NCBI GenBank assembly: GCA_018816735.1
Contig: JAHIVH010000047.1
Location: 1 to 64,000, forward strand
Source: Pseudomonadota bacterium
GTDB taxonomy: Bacteria; Desulfobacterota; Desulfobacteria; Desulfobacterales; JAHIVH01
DNA length: 64,000 nucleotides
Direction: 5' to 3'
Shown here: one piece after another, positions 33,565-42,827 of the stretch
Position numbering within the stretch: position 1 is the stretch's first letter
Layout: the number at the start of each line of letters is the position of its first letter
The notes under the pieces: model-generated
Told to the model about the DNA's origin: nothing
What the model saw: the letters and a program-made list of their open reading frames with translations, nothing else
Database searches by the model: none
Translations under genes and position numbers: made by a program

Positions 33565-33686
33565 TGTGGCATTGACAGGCCAACACCCTGTTTATAATTC
33601 AAAAACAGAAAAAGGAGTCCTTCAAAAGGAAACCGTTTGCGTGTAAACACAGACAATGCCGTTTTGTTTCTTCTGTTCCGCGTTTG

Positions 33687-34344
33687 TCAATTCGCCGTTT
33701 GCCACCTGAAGTATTTTTTTCTGATATTTGTGCCAAGGTCTTCAATGCTCAAGCCGTTTACGACTTCTCCAGCATTAATGTCCATATCATTGGTCATTTG
33801 ATGATACATGGCAGTGTTGCTGGCTATCTTGATCACAGGGCAGGCAGGATGGCCGATGGGGTTGCCACGGCCTGTTGTAAACAAAATAATATGGGCGCCG
33901 GCAGCGGCAAGGCCTGTCAGGGTCGAGGCCAACAACCAATTGATCAACCGGAAAAGACACCTGTTTCTGGAGGCTGACCTTTTCTATGAATTGTTTTGAA
34001 ATGGCGATCCCTTTGGCAGACGCTTTTTGAGAGCTGCCTTCCTTTTGAATGATGATATGTTCGACTGTTTTGCCGGCCTGGACAAGAAATATGGCCATCA
34101 TCTCAGCATTGATCAATTCGCATCCCAGACCGACCACCAGTACGGCACCGATCACTTCGCCATATTTGACAACAGACGCGCCCTCTTCCAGATCAGCAAG
34201 AAGCACCTTGTGACGGCTCATGATATCTGTGCAGGCGATAATGACGTCGCAGTCCCTGATCCGGATGTCTCCTCCCTTTTTAATGGGCTCAAGGACGATG
34301 GCCACATTGTCTTCCAGATGGTTGAGAATGGCATTGGGTTTCAT
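33687..34344 (-). pseudogene. UxaA-family (altronate/hydro-lyase) dehydratase remnant
   Basis: The N-terminal SAF-like start is recognisable (AILNHLEDNVAIVLEPIKKG, VKYGEVIG). The next family block is missing and the frame continues with VLVVGLGCELINAEMMAIFL. After FPVDQLVVGL the frame shifts, and a large part is gone, before STLTGLAAAGAHIILFTTGR, GNPIGHPACPVIKIASN and NDMDINAGEVV, which are the C-terminal UxaA motifs. At least two deletions and one frameshift leave less than half of a normal protein of about 390-500 residues. The family dehydrates altronate- or galactarate-type hydroxy acids. It is adjacent to the hydroxy-acid dehydrogenase/LarA operon and may once have belonged to it. Confidence 0.8.
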
Positions 34345-34415
34345 GTATTGACCTTTATTCTATTTGCTGAGACAATACTTCCCGAAGTTTAATGCAAAAT
34401 CAAGTAACAATTTGT

Positions 34416-34443
34416 TTGACATTATAATACGCAATACGATAAT
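34416..34443 (+). promoter_or_regulatory. Sigma-70-type promoter of the hydroxy-acid operon
   Basis: TTGACA at 34416-34421 and GATAAT at 34438-34443 have a 16-base spacer. They lie 49 bases before the dehydrogenase ATG. Confidence 0.6.
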
Positions 34444-34491
34444 TCAATACAAAATTAATTTTCCCATAACCGATTTGGAGGGACTGCCATC

Positions 34492-35649
34492 ATGGCAAAC
34501 ATCAATCGTTGCTATTCAATTGAAGATTTAAACAAAAAAGCCAGAAAAGCCCTTCCCGGAGTCGTCTATGATTATATTGCAGGCGGTGCCGAGGATGAAA
34601 TTACGGTCAAACGAAACAGGGATTCTTTTTCTGCTTATGAATTTGCGCCAAGGGTGTTAAGGGATGTCCGGCAAATCGATCTATCGGCGACCATGCTGGG
34701 AAAAGCGTATTCAATGCCTTTATTTTGCGCCCCCACAGGCATGTCCCGGCTGTTTCATTATCAGGGAGAAAAAGCTGTCGCCCGGGCGGCGTATCAGGCG
34801 AATATTCCGTATTCCCTATCCACCGTTTCCACCTGCTCGATTGAAGAGATTGCAGCGCTTTCCCATGGATCAAATTTCTTCCAGATCTATGTATGGCATA
34901 ATCGCGATCTGGTGTCCGAATTTATCAATCGATGCAAAACGTGCCGGTATGACGGGATTATTTTAGCCGTGGATGTGGCCGTCTTTGGAAACAGGGAGCG
35001 CGATCTGAGAAATGGTCATGGCCGGCCGCTCGAACTGCAGATAAAGACAGCCCTGTCAGGACTGACAAAGCTGAAATGGTTTTTCCGTTTTCTTACGTCC
35101 GGTAAGCTGAAAATGGCCAACATGGTAGACCACCTGCCCTATGGCGGTGATGCGCAAAAAGCCATCGATACGGTGAATGAGCAGTTTGATGCATCTGTTA
35201 CATGGGATGATGCCAAAAAATTAAGGGATAAATGGGAAGGGAATTTCATTTTAAAAGGGATTCAATGCGTCGATGATGCGGTAAAGGCAGCAGACATGGG
35301 CGCAACAGGAATCGTATTGTCCAATCATGGCGGCAGACAGCTCGATTTCGCGCCGCCGGCCTTGGATATTTTGCCTGAAGTGGTAAATGCGGTAAAAGGT
35401 AAAATTGAAATTTTCATTGATGGCGGCATCAGACGCGGGTCTGATGTGATCAAAGCCATGGCGCTTGGCGCAAACGGGTGCATGATCGGTCGTCCCTACC
35501 TTTATGGACTGGCCGCTGCAGGTGAAGAAGGCGTTAAAAAGGCGCTTGACATACTTAAAACAGAAATGGAAAGGGTGATGCGGCTGATCGGATGTGACGC
35601 CATTAAAAAACTGGATTCAAGCTATATCAAAAAAATCTCATCCCTATGA
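34492..35649 (+). CDS. FMN-dependent alpha-hydroxy-acid dehydrogenase (LldD-like)
   Basis: GGAGG precedes the ATG. The 385-residue protein is a full-length member of the lactate/glycolate oxidase family: KARKALPGVVYDYIAGGAED at the N-terminus, FCAPTGMSRLFHYQGE, YSLSTVSTCSIEEIA, the FMN-site Lys in FILKGIQCVDDA, the active-site His and Arg in LSNHGGRQLD, and the FMN phosphate site DGGIRRGSDVIKA plus GANGCMIGRPYLYG. It oxidises a 2-hydroxy acid (lactate-like) to the keto acid in the cytoplasm, passing electrons to quinone or another carrier. It is followed after 40 bases by a LarA-family gene. Confidence 0.9.
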   Translation: MANINRCYSIEDLNKKARKALPGVVYDYIAGGAEDEITVKRNRDSFSAYEFAPRVLRDVRQIDLSATMLGKAYSMPLFCAPTGMSRLFHYQGEKAVARAAYQANIPYSLSTVSTCSIEEIAALSHGSNFFQIYVWHNRDLVSEFINRCKTCRYDGIILAVDVAVFGNRERDLRNGHGRPLELQIKTALSGLTKLKWFFRFLTSGKLKMANMVDHLPYGGDAQKAIDTVNEQFDASVTWDDAKKLRDKWEGNFILKGIQCVDDAVKAADMGATGIVLSNHGGRQLDFAPPALDILPEVVNAVKGKIEIFIDGGIRRGSDVIKAMALGANGCMIGRPYLYGLAAAGEEGVKKALDILKTEMERVMRLIGCDAIKKLDSSYIKKISSL

Positions 35650-35689
35650 GCCCGGCATCGACATTCTAAGAAAGACAAGGAGGAAGAAA

Positions 35690-36916
35690 ATGAAAATCAC
35701 ATTACCCCGGCATTTATGGTATGGAAACTCCCTGTTTGATATCGATCTTCCTGACAACTGGCAGGTAGACACTTCTAAAATGAACGGTTATGATAAAAAA
35801 CCGATCTCTTTGGAAGCTATCGAGAACACCATCAAAAACCCGATCCATGCGACGCCTCTCTCCGAAATGGCCAAAGGGAAGAAACGCGCGGTCATCATAT
35901 TTGATGACATGACACGCCCAACAAGAGCCTATGAAATCGCCCCCTTTATTGTCAAAGAACTGCTGAAGGGCGGCGTAGAGGAAGACTATATCGTTTTCGT
36001 CTGCGCGCTGGGAACCCATGGCGCCCTGTCTTTCAATGAATTCAGAAAAAAGCTCGGCAAAGATATCGTAAAAAAATTTCGCGTCTTCAACCATAACATC
36101 TACGAGAATTGTGTGAGTATCGGAAAGACCAGCCGTGGAACGGATTTAATGATTAACCGGGAGGTAGCGGAGGCAGACATAAAAATCGGCATCGGATGTG
36201 TGACCCCCCATGTTCAGGCCGGTTTCAGCGGTGGCGGGAAGCTGATACTTCCGGGCATCGCCCATATAGACAGTATTTCCCATTATCATCTGAAGGTCGA
36301 AAGCATGGCCAGGGAAACCACCGGCATGGGAAAATATGAAAACAACATCCTTAGAAACGAGATCGATGAAGCGGCAAAAATGGTGGGAATCGATTTCTTT
36401 GTAAACGTGCTGGTGAATGGCAGAGGCGAGACCACAGACGTATTCGCAGGCGATCTTTTGGCTGCCCATATAAAGGCTGTGAAAAAAGCAAAAACGCACT
36501 ATGCCACGGAACCGATCCCGCTCGCAAAAGATCTTGTCATCGCCAATGCGTTTGTAAAAGCAAATGAAATGCCCATCGCCCTTCTTGCCGGTATCATCCC
36601 GCTAAAAAATTTCACCGGCACCATCATCATCATCGCCGATTCACCGGAAGGCCAGGTGGTCCATTACCTTCTTGGAAGATGGGGAACCGGATTCGGGGGG
36701 AGGCAATATCCCATCTCAACAATACCCTCAAGCGTGGACCTGATCATCATGGCACCCTATCTTGACAAAACATTTGGGGATTGGTTTTCAAACCCTGAAG
36801 TCATCACCTGGACGGAAAACTGGGAAGAGACCCTTGAAATCCTGAAACCCCAATTTGGTGCCGGCACGAAAGCGGCAGTCATTCCCAATGCGACCCTGCA
36901 GTATTACAAAATGTAA
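35690..36916 (+). CDS. LarA-family (lactate racemase-like, DUF2088) protein
   Basis: AAGGAGG lies before the ATG at 35690; the frame is open upstream into the previous gene but has no earlier ribosome site. The 408-residue protein has the LarA landmarks IFDDMTRPTRAYEIAPFIVK, ALGTHGALSFNEFRKKLG, and CVTPHVQAGFSGGGKLILPG. The latter holds the catalytic His and the Gly-rich loop around the nickel-pincer cofactor site. Family members racemise or epimerise 2-hydroxy acids with the NPN cofactor made by LarBCE; those genes are not in the window. With the adjacent dehydrogenase it would let the cell use both enantiomers of a hydroxy acid; the substrate is inferred. Confidence 0.85.
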   Translation: MKITLPRHLWYGNSLFDIDLPDNWQVDTSKMNGYDKKPISLEAIENTIKNPIHATPLSEMAKGKKRAVIIFDDMTRPTRAYEIAPFIVKELLKGGVEEDYIVFVCALGTHGALSFNEFRKKLGKDIVKKFRVFNHNIYENCVSIGKTSRGTDLMINREVAEADIKIGIGCVTPHVQAGFSGGGKLILPGIAHIDSISHYHLKVESMARETTGMGKYENNILRNEIDEAAKMVGIDFFVNVLVNGRGETTDVFAGDLLAAHIKAVKKAKTHYATEPIPLAKDLVIANAFVKANEMPIALLAGIIPLKNFTGTIIIIADSPEGQVVHYLLGRWGTGFGGRQYPISTIPSSVDLIIMAPYLDKTFGDWFSNPEVITWTENWEETLEILKPQFGAGTKAAVIPNATLQYYKM

Positions 36917-36919
36917 TGA

Positions 36920-38053
36920 TTAATTTTTTTCAAAAAAATTATCAAAGTAAGTCAGGGCATCGGTCACCGTGACGCCATTTTGATGAAACGGCCGTTTCAG
37001 TCTTGCCAGAATCTGCGTTGTTTTCTTGGGCTTCAAACGGTTTGAGTAGTAGATAAGCGATTTTGAAATCTCCTCATCGGAATACTTCACTTCGATAAGT
37101 TCTTCGAGCACGCCTTCCTTCAATATGGCGAAATCGACTTCCCGCCCTTCCTTATCCCTGATATATCGCAGTTCACAACGAAAGCCATCCCGGTCTTCTA
37201 AGAAATGGATTCTTTTCAAAAGGGCAGACGCTACAAGGTTTTCAAACCGCATGCCTTCATTTCCAATCACATCCGCATTATCAAAAAAATAGACTTTGGG
37301 GGGTTTGACCACTGCACGGGAAAGTGACCGGGTAAATGGCCTGACACTAAAGACAAGATACATCCTTTCCAGGATTTCCAACCATGATTTAGCTGTCTTT
37401 GGTGAAATCTCAATTTCGTTTGCCAGATTGGACAGGACAACAAGCCCCCCAACCCTTTGCCTCAATGCATCCAGAAACAAACTCAGGAGTTGAATATTTC
37501 TGACAGGTTCGAGATCTCTTACGTCTTCCCGAAGCACCCGGTCAAATCGTTCCCGTCGCCATCGTCTGGCTTCACGAGCATCATTTTCAAGAAATGGTTC
37601 CGGAAAACCGCCCAAAGCCATCAGTCTTTCAAAAGCATCTTCTCTGGAAACGCCCTCTGGAATTTCATCCAGCGTAAAAGGATGCAGTCTCCAATAGTGA
37701 TAACGGCCCATCAGGGAATCCCCGCCTTGCCTGTATACATCGAGCCTTGCAGAACCGGTAATCAAAAACGAATGAAGCCCTCCCAATGTATCGAATACGC
37801 CCTTAATCCATGGTTTCCATTTGGGATATTTATGCAATTCATCCAAAACAATCAGCGTATTTTCCTTTGACCATTTTTTTTTCAGGATATCCTGACGATC
37901 TTCATCCAAATCCCAGTTTAGATAACGGCCTTGAGGAAAATGCCTGTCCAAAATGACTTTAGCCATGGTTGTTTTACCGACTTGCCGCGGCCCGCCAACG
38001 AACACCATTTTTTTCAGAATGTCTTGGTATATGTGAGGTTCAATGTATCTCAT
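36920..38053 (-). CDS. AAA-family ATPase with DUF4143 domain
   Basis: The 377-residue protein has the AAA_14 ATPase half (Walker A FVGGPRQVGKTTMAK; Walker B TLIVLDELHKYPKW; sensor LITGSARLDVYRQGGDSLMG) and the DUF4143 half with a nuclease-like fold (FFDNADVIGNEGMRFENLVA; REVDFAILKEG; ELIEVKY), matching the restriction-endonuclease-like E/D-x-K core. The family is abundant and mobile in anaerobes with no settled role. It stands 13 bases downstream of a perfect 17-base-arm palindrome and is convergent with larA, leaving a 3-base gap. Confidence 0.88.
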   Translation of the reverse strand: MRYIEPHIYQDILKKMVFVGGPRQVGKTTMAKVILDRHFPQGRYLNWDLDEDRQDILKKKWSKENTLIVLDELHKYPKWKPWIKGVFDTLGGLHSFLITGSARLDVYRQGGDSLMGRYHYWRLHPFTLDEIPEGVSREDAFERLMALGGFPEPFLENDAREARRWRRERFDRVLREDVRDLEPVRNIQLLSLFLDALRQRVGGLVVLSNLANEIEISPKTAKSWLEILERMYLVFSVRPFTRSLSRAVVKPPKVYFFDNADVIGNEGMRFENLVASALLKRIHFLEDRDGFRCELRYIRDKEGREVDFAILKEGVLEELIEVKYSDEEISKSLIYYSNRLKPKKTTQILARLKRPFHQNGVTVTDALTYFDNFFEKN

Positions 38054-38066
38054 GAGGCTATTTTAT

Positions 38067-38106
38067 CCCCTATTCCAAAATAGTCAAGGCTATTTTGGAA
38101 TAGGGG
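38067..38106. promoter_or_regulatory. Long perfect palindrome at the start of the DUF4143 ATPase gene
   Basis: CCCCTATTCCAAAATAG (38067-38083) and CTATTTTGGAATAGGGG (38090-38106) are perfect 17-base arms around TCAAGG. A further CCCCTATTTT copy follows at 38126-38135, overlapping the end of the next gene. The position suggests either an autoregulatory operator or an RNA hairpin covering the leader. Confidence 0.75.
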
Positions 38107-38133
38107 GAATTCTGGCCAGAATATCCCCTATTT

Positions 38134-39726
38134 TCAATACATGCCCCAGGATCCTTTCAGATAATAGCGGTAAAGGGCAGGATTGATCTGAGAGTTGACC
38201 TGAATGGTTTCAAGATAGTCCGCTTCCAGTATGCCTTTGCCAAAATGAAGCATGGAGATGATGGCATCGTGGTTCAGGAATCTGGTGTCGATATCTGAAA
38301 AATCGAGTTTGGACAGATAGGTTTTGAGATTCGCTTCATCCAGATCTTCTTTTCTCACACCAAGAACCCAGCCCCATTCGCCCATGGTGGGGATCTGGTT
38401 GTGGTAGGGAATGGCTGAAAAACCGGCATGACGGACGGTCTTTAAGATACACAGGAATGCGTCTTTTGAAAAATAGGGGCTGGTCGCCTGGGCCACCATG
38501 ACACCGCCCTTGATGAGACGATTCTTTATCAGACTGTAAAACGTCTGTGAATAAACGTGCATGAGATCAATGGAATCCGGGTCCGGCAGGTCGATAATCA
38601 CCACACCGTATAGTTGCTCGCCCTCTTCCATAAATTTAAAGGCATCCCGGTTGACTACCGTCAGCTTAGGATCTTTCATGGCGCCCTTGTTTATCGACAG
38701 CAGTACTTCATGTGTGGTTGAAAGCTTTGTCATGGCAGGATCGATATCAACGAGTGTGACCGTTCGAACGTCTTTATACTTCAATACTTCCCGAAGGGCC
38801 AGCCCGTCGCCTCCTCCCAGAATGAGAACGTTTTCCGGATTGGCGGAAAACTTCATGGCCGGGTGAACCAGTGGTTCGTGATATTTTTCTTCGTCAAATG
38901 TGGCAAACTGTTCCTGGCCGTTTATGTATAACCAGTAGTAGGACTTCCACTGGGTCAAAACGAGTTTCTGATAAGGGGTCTGGGTGGCGTAGATGATTTT
39001 ATCCTTGTATTTCCGTTGTTCGCCATATTGAATAATGGGCTTGGCCAAAAAGCCAAGAGTGATCAGAAAACACAGTGTCATGATAAAAGCCGTCACAAGC
39101 ATTTTTTTCTGATGAACCAGACTGAAAAACTGCCACAAGAGATAAGCGGCCACAGAAAAATTGATGCTTCCCAGAATGATCGGTGTATAGGTGAGCCCAA
39201 GGTAAGGCAACGCAAAAAAGGCAAAGATGAGGCCGCCCAGAAGGGCGCCGTAATAGTCCTTCTCCATGATGGCGGAAATATTTGTTCGCAGTTCTTCATA
39301 TGCATCATTCAGGCGGGTGACGATGGGGATCTCAAGGCCGATGAGAATGCCGATGATAAACGCCTGAAGATAAATCACAAGCCCGATATAACTGGTGTAG
39401 GCTGCCAGTCCATAGGCCAGTTCTGCGGATACGGCACACAGAATGGACAGGAAAAATTCAATAAGAATAAAGACATCCAGCAGGTTTTCGTTGTAAAACC
39501 GGCTGATACGGCTTCCCACCCCCATGGCAAAAAGCATGAGAGACATCACAATGGTCCATTGAAAAATGGCATTGCCGATCAGGTAGGTGGCCAGGGTAGA
39601 GAGTACATATTCGGCAACAATGCCCGCGCATCCCGTGGCAAACAGGGATACTTTCAGGGCCGCGCTTTCGCGGCTTTTATCCGAAGTGGTCTTACACACA
39701 CCAGAAAATGATAAAGGCGGCGGCAA
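38134..39726 (-). CDS. Polytopic membrane protein with spermidine-synthase-like domain
   Basis: The first 240 residues hold about seven membrane segments (VSLFATGCAGIVAEYVLSTL; YIGLVIYLQAFIIGILIGLE; MLVTAFIMTLCFLITLGFL). The C-terminal 280 residues are a polyamine-synthase-like Rossmann domain: YQKLVLTQWKSYYWLYINGQ, EKYHEPLVHPAMKF, VLILGGGDGLALREVLKYKD and VIIDLPDPDS, in which the usual catalytic DxxDP pattern is kept as DLPDPDS. The listed start is a TTG; a GTG at 39699 is an alternative that fits better after the DUF350 stop at 39692. It is the last gene of a three-gene unit with DUF350 and a DUF4247-like lipoprotein. The product is unlikely to be plain spermidine; its role is unknown. Confidence 0.82.
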   Translation of the reverse strand: MPPPLSFSGVCKTTSDKSRESAALKVSLFATGCAGIVAEYVLSTLATYLIGNAIFQWTIVMSLMLFAMGVGSRISRFYNENLLDVFILIEFFLSILCAVSAELAYGLAAYTSYIGLVIYLQAFIIGILIGLEIPIVTRLNDAYEELRTNISAIMEKDYYGALLGGLIFAFFALPYLGLTYTPIILGSINFSVAAYLLWQFFSLVHQKKMLVTAFIMTLCFLITLGFLAKPIIQYGEQRKYKDKIIYATQTPYQKLVLTQWKSYYWLYINGQEQFATFDEEKYHEPLVHPAMKFSANPENVLILGGGDGLALREVLKYKDVRTVTLVDIDPAMTKLSTTHEVLLSINKGAMKDPKLTVVNRDAFKFMEEGEQLYGVVIIDLPDPDSIDLMHVYSQTFYSLIKNRLIKGGVMVAQATSPYFSKDAFLCILKTVRHAGFSAIPYHNQIPTMGEWGWVLGVRKEDLDEANLKTYLSKLDFSDIDTRFLNHDAIISMLHFGKGILEADYLETIQVNSQINPALYRYYLKGSWGMY

Positions 39727-40555
39727 TATAAGAGAAAGCCTCTATATAGGCTGCGCCGACATTGGGTTTTTCCTGGTCTGCCGTGCCTGCAATAATCTCA
39801 TCGGTCAAATTGACGGTAGGGAGAAGTACCTTATCTGTCAAAAACCGGATTACAGGAAGAATGAGAAGACCCAGAAGTGAAAATGCGACAAATGAGGGGA
39901 GATCTTCTCTGAATGACTGAAAATCACCTTCTGCAGAAAGGCCTATGATCAGGCCCATGGCAATCATGGCGCCTGCGAAGCTGACCCCTGCGGCCACATT
40001 GTCTTTTTCTATCTCCGCATGAATATCAAAGGGAACCATCCAGTTGTAGATCAGCCCGGCCATAATCAAGATCACCTGGCCCATGGCCCAGAAAATAACC
40101 GCTGTCCAGATATTCCCTCCCTCGCCCGATATTGAACCATAAATCACCAGCCCGGATGCGATTGAAATACCGAACGAAACCACCCCGGTTCCCTGATTGT
40201 GATCTCTCACCAGTTCCTCACTGATTTTAAATTTATATAGAATCAGCTTGTCGCAAAGAAACCAGGAAATATTAAGAAGGACAATACTTAACCCCCCATA
40301 GATCACCAGATCGATCACATCGTCTATCACCCCGTTGCTGGGTCCGGTCAATGCGCCGCCAATGCATAAAACCAGTCCGGCATAATATCCCACAAGGGCA
40401 AGCGCCACAGCAGGATTATCCTTTACGACCAGCTCTTCTGTGAGGTTATATTCATGATGCAGAAAATCGTTTACCACTTTTCCAATAAAAAAAATAACAT
40501 ATGAAGCTGCAACCAGCACAGCGCCTGTGATGATATGATCCATATTGATTATCAT
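39692..40555 (-). CDS. DUF350 integral membrane protein (two repeats)
   Basis: Several starts are possible; I use the ATG at 40555. The protein of about 287 residues has eight membrane segments in two similar halves. Each half shows the DUF350 pattern of a charged loop after a small-residue helix: NLTEELVVKDNPAVALALVG and KISEELVRDHNQGTGVVSFG (first half), FDIHAEIEKDNVAAGVSFAG and NLTDEIIAGTADQEKPNVGA (second half). DUF350 (YjfL-like) proteins are thought to act in envelope integrity; no reaction is known. Its end overlaps the spermidine-synthase-like gene, and it starts close to the stop of the upstream lipoprotein gene. Confidence 0.85.
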   Translation of the reverse strand: MIINMDHIITGAVLVAASYVIFFIGKVVNDFLHHEYNLTEELVVKDNPAVALALVGYYAGLVLCIGGALTGPSNGVIDDVIDLVIYGGLSIVLLNISWFLCDKLILYKFKISEELVRDHNQGTGVVSFGISIASGLVIYGSISGEGGNIWTAVIFWAMGQVILIMAGLIYNWMVPFDIHAEIEKDNVAAGVSFAGAMIAMGLIIGLSAEGDFQSFREDLPSFVAFSLLGLLILPVIRFLTDKVLLPTVNLTDEIIAGTADQEKPNVGAAYIEAFSYIAAAFIIFWCV

Positions 40556-40559
40556 AATA

Positions 40560-41258
40560 TTATTTCCCAAACCCGCCTGCGCGGCTGCGATAACTTGTCC
40601 TGGAGCGCCCCACCCGCTGGGAGACCTTGTCAGAAAAAGATGTTCTTGACGTATTTGCTCTTCCCATATGGCGTTGATAAAAGTCAGGTTTCTTCTGTTT
40701 TACAATAGATCCTCCAGAACCATATTCGTTGTTTTTTCCGAAATAAGGTCTTCTTTGATTTCTGTAACGGCCATAATCCGAATAGTCTGTTCTGTAAATC
40801 GGACGATACCATCCGCCGAACAGACTCGAGAAAAATGCATATTTTCCATAAAATTCCCAGAAGGAGCCGCCCCGGCTGTCATTCACCCAATGGCCATATT
40901 GCGTGTTTCCCACATAATTATACCCCGGCGGTGATACAGCATCATTTTCAACACCTTCCACTTGTGATGCCAGCGTCATGCCCAGATAGTTTTTATTCTC
41001 CTCATAAAATTTTTCAGGAACTTCCTCCCAACCGGTCACCGTGCTTTCACTATCCCTGATCACCCTGTATTTATGATAATACTGTTTTGAAAACATGCCC
41101 TCTTCTTTCATATCCTCGAGGATAATCGAATAGGATGTTGCACTGGCAAGGTCTTTTTTCATTCTGTCAATCGGCGGTTCCGGTGTGCTGCATTGAGACA
41201 GTGAAAAAATGAGGATAACGCCCAAAACACAAGCTAACTGAAAAACGTACGGTTTCAT
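40560..41258 (-). CDS. DUF4247-like lipoprotein
   Basis: A lipoprotein signal ends FSLSQC (Cys26 of the longer form), followed by STPEPP. A TTG 9 bases before the chosen ATG has the better-placed AAGG and may be the true start. The mature part has an alpha/beta region (TSYSIILEDMKEEG, YRVIRDSESTVTGWEEVPEK). The C-terminus is rich in Gly, Tyr, Arg and Ser (FSSLFGGWYRPIYRTDY; SRAGGFGK at the end). The SLFGGW...YxxY pattern together with neighbours DUF350 and spermidine-synthase-like protein matches the DUF4247 proteins of Bacillus-type operons. I assign it by this resemblance and by context. It is first in the three-gene unit. Confidence 0.6.
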   Translation of the reverse strand: MKPYVFQLACVLGVILIFSLSQCSTPEPPIDRMKKDLASATSYSIILEDMKEEGMFSKQYYHKYRVIRDSESTVTGWEEVPEKFYEENKNYLGMTLASQVEGVENDAVSPPGYNYVGNTQYGHWVNDSRGGSFWEFYGKYAFFSSLFGGWYRPIYRTDYSDYGRYRNQRRPYFGKNNEYGSGGSIVKQKKPDFYQRHMGRANTSRTSFSDKVSQRVGRSRTSYRSRAGGFGK

Positions 41259-41480
41259 AATGGTCAATTAGAACCTTTTTTTTCATGATGGTGATTTTAA
41301 ATGATTGCATTGGAGACAGCATTTTTCTTCATGTCTGGCAGAACCATTTTTTCTGCCTGTGCTGTTAACCTCAGCATATTGAACACGTCGTAACAGAGCG
41401 GTGTAAAATGGTCAAGGAAAGAGCCATATATTCAAATATTTTTCCTGTCACGCGTTTTTTAGGGAAATGACAAAAAGCAG

Positions 41481-41990
41481 TTAATTGTGAATGACGTTTC
41501 TGAGATTACTCTTGATGTAATATCTTGATTCTCTGGGCTCAAGATAGAGTTTGACATCAGCGGTGGCAAAACCGGCCTGATAGGTAATTGTGCTGATCTG
41601 CGCGCCTCTTAAATAGGCGTTGGCCTCGATCATGACCTGATCCAGCGAAAGAGAGTTGTTCCCCACACTAGACCGGGACTCGATGATCATGCCGGCCAGC
41701 CTTTCTGCAAGCTGACGATAACCGTCTATCACGGCAGCTCTCTCTGCCATCAGTTTCTTTTCGATCGGTGTGCCATCTGCCGGTTCAACCCCCCTTCCCA
41801 CAACCCGGATAACTATTTTTGAAGGCGCCTCCTCAGGCTCGATGCCAGGGATCAGATGATTGGCGTAAGCCAAAGGGGTTTCATACCGAAGAACCTGATA
41901 CGGTGTTGTGGTACAACCTGAAAACAGGGTTGTCATTCCCGTCCAAATAAACAGAACACATATCAATCGAAAGAAAATAGGTAATGGCAT
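41481..41990 (-). CDS. LPP20-family lipoprotein
   Basis: The signal peptide ends TLFSGC (Cys26) before TTTPYQ. The mature 144 residues have IVIRVVGRGVEPADGTPIEK, then MAERAAVIDGYRQLAERLAG, a pattern of LPP20/FlgP-like lipoproteins (AxRAAxxDAxRxLAE), and a terminal strand VKLYLEPRESRYY. Such proteins sit in the outer membrane; in some bacteria they belong to flagellar or envelope assemblies. No flagellar gene lies nearby. It appears monocistronic. Confidence 0.75.
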   Translation of the reverse strand: MPLPIFFRLICVLFIWTGMTTLFSGCTTTPYQVLRYETPLAYANHLIPGIEPEEAPSKIVIRVVGRGVEPADGTPIEKKLMAERAAVIDGYRQLAERLAGMIIESRSSVGNNSLSLDQVMIEANAYLRGAQISTITYQAGFATADVKLYLEPRESRYYIKSNLRNVIHN

Positions 41991-42257
41991 CCGGCTCCCC
42001 CGAACAAAGGCTTTTTTTTGGGTATTCAGTAATGGTGATCCACTGCAAATTCACGTGGAGCGATTTAAAGTACTGATCGGATGAACTATCTAAAATCTTT
42101 AGACCATTTGAAAACAATTCCGGTTACATTGTTTTTTGTTTGAATTTAAGAATCACTTATTGACCAACCCCCGCCAAATTCATTACATACATATAACAAA
42201 ACGGTGACGGCAACTGATCCCATAAAAACCATGATTATCCGGCAGGACATTTTTTAT

Positions 42258-42803
42258 ATGAGAATGACATTCTCGACCATCTACCTTATTATAATAACGA
42301 CTGCATTAGCCACCTTTCCTTTATCCCTGAATGCCTCAGATGAAAAATTATTTCATATCCGGTATGATATCGACACGGAAAACGGTCAATTCACAGGAAG
42401 CAGGCTAACCATGACACCTGCAGACAATGAATATCGGGCCGAGGATTTCCGCCTGCTGAAAATTACAGGCCAATCCGATATATTGCCGGAAACAGACAGC
42501 ATATCTTCTGCAAAAAATAACGCCCTTAAGGATCTTCTGATATCTCATGGGCTGAAATCAATCAGCAGCAAGCATGGGCTCTTCAATATGATTGCTTCCG
42601 ATAAATCGATGATGTCTTACGAAGGACTCGTCAAGCATCCCTTTCACATCATTCATGAAGGGTATCTTGAAGGGCAGGACAAATACAGGATTGAAATGGA
42701 AGTATGGTTCAGTCCGGTTTCATTCCCTGACAAATGGTCTTACCTTTATATCAAAAAAAAAATGAAGGATGCTTTTTCAGACATGATATCTGTATTCCGG
42801 TAA
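42258..42803 (+). CDS. Small exported protein of unknown function
   Basis: The frame opens at 42204, but the ATG at 42258 follows AGGA and begins a signal peptide (MTFSTIYLIIITTALATFPL, cleaved near LNASDEK), so I use it. The mature 150 residues are mixed: YDIDTENGQFTGSRLTMTP, ITGQSDILPETDSISSAKNN, IEMEVWFSPVSFPDKW. I recognise no family. It lies between two minus-strand genes. Confidence 0.55.
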   Translation: MRMTFSTIYLIIITTALATFPLSLNASDEKLFHIRYDIDTENGQFTGSRLTMTPADNEYRAEDFRLLKITGQSDILPETDSISSAKNNALKDLLISHGLKSISSKHGLFNMIASDKSMMSYEGLVKHPFHIIHEGYLEGQDKYRIEMEVWFSPVSFPDKWSYLYIKKKMKDAFSDMISVFR

Positions 42804-42827
42804 CAGGTCAGATGGCAGGAATGTCCA

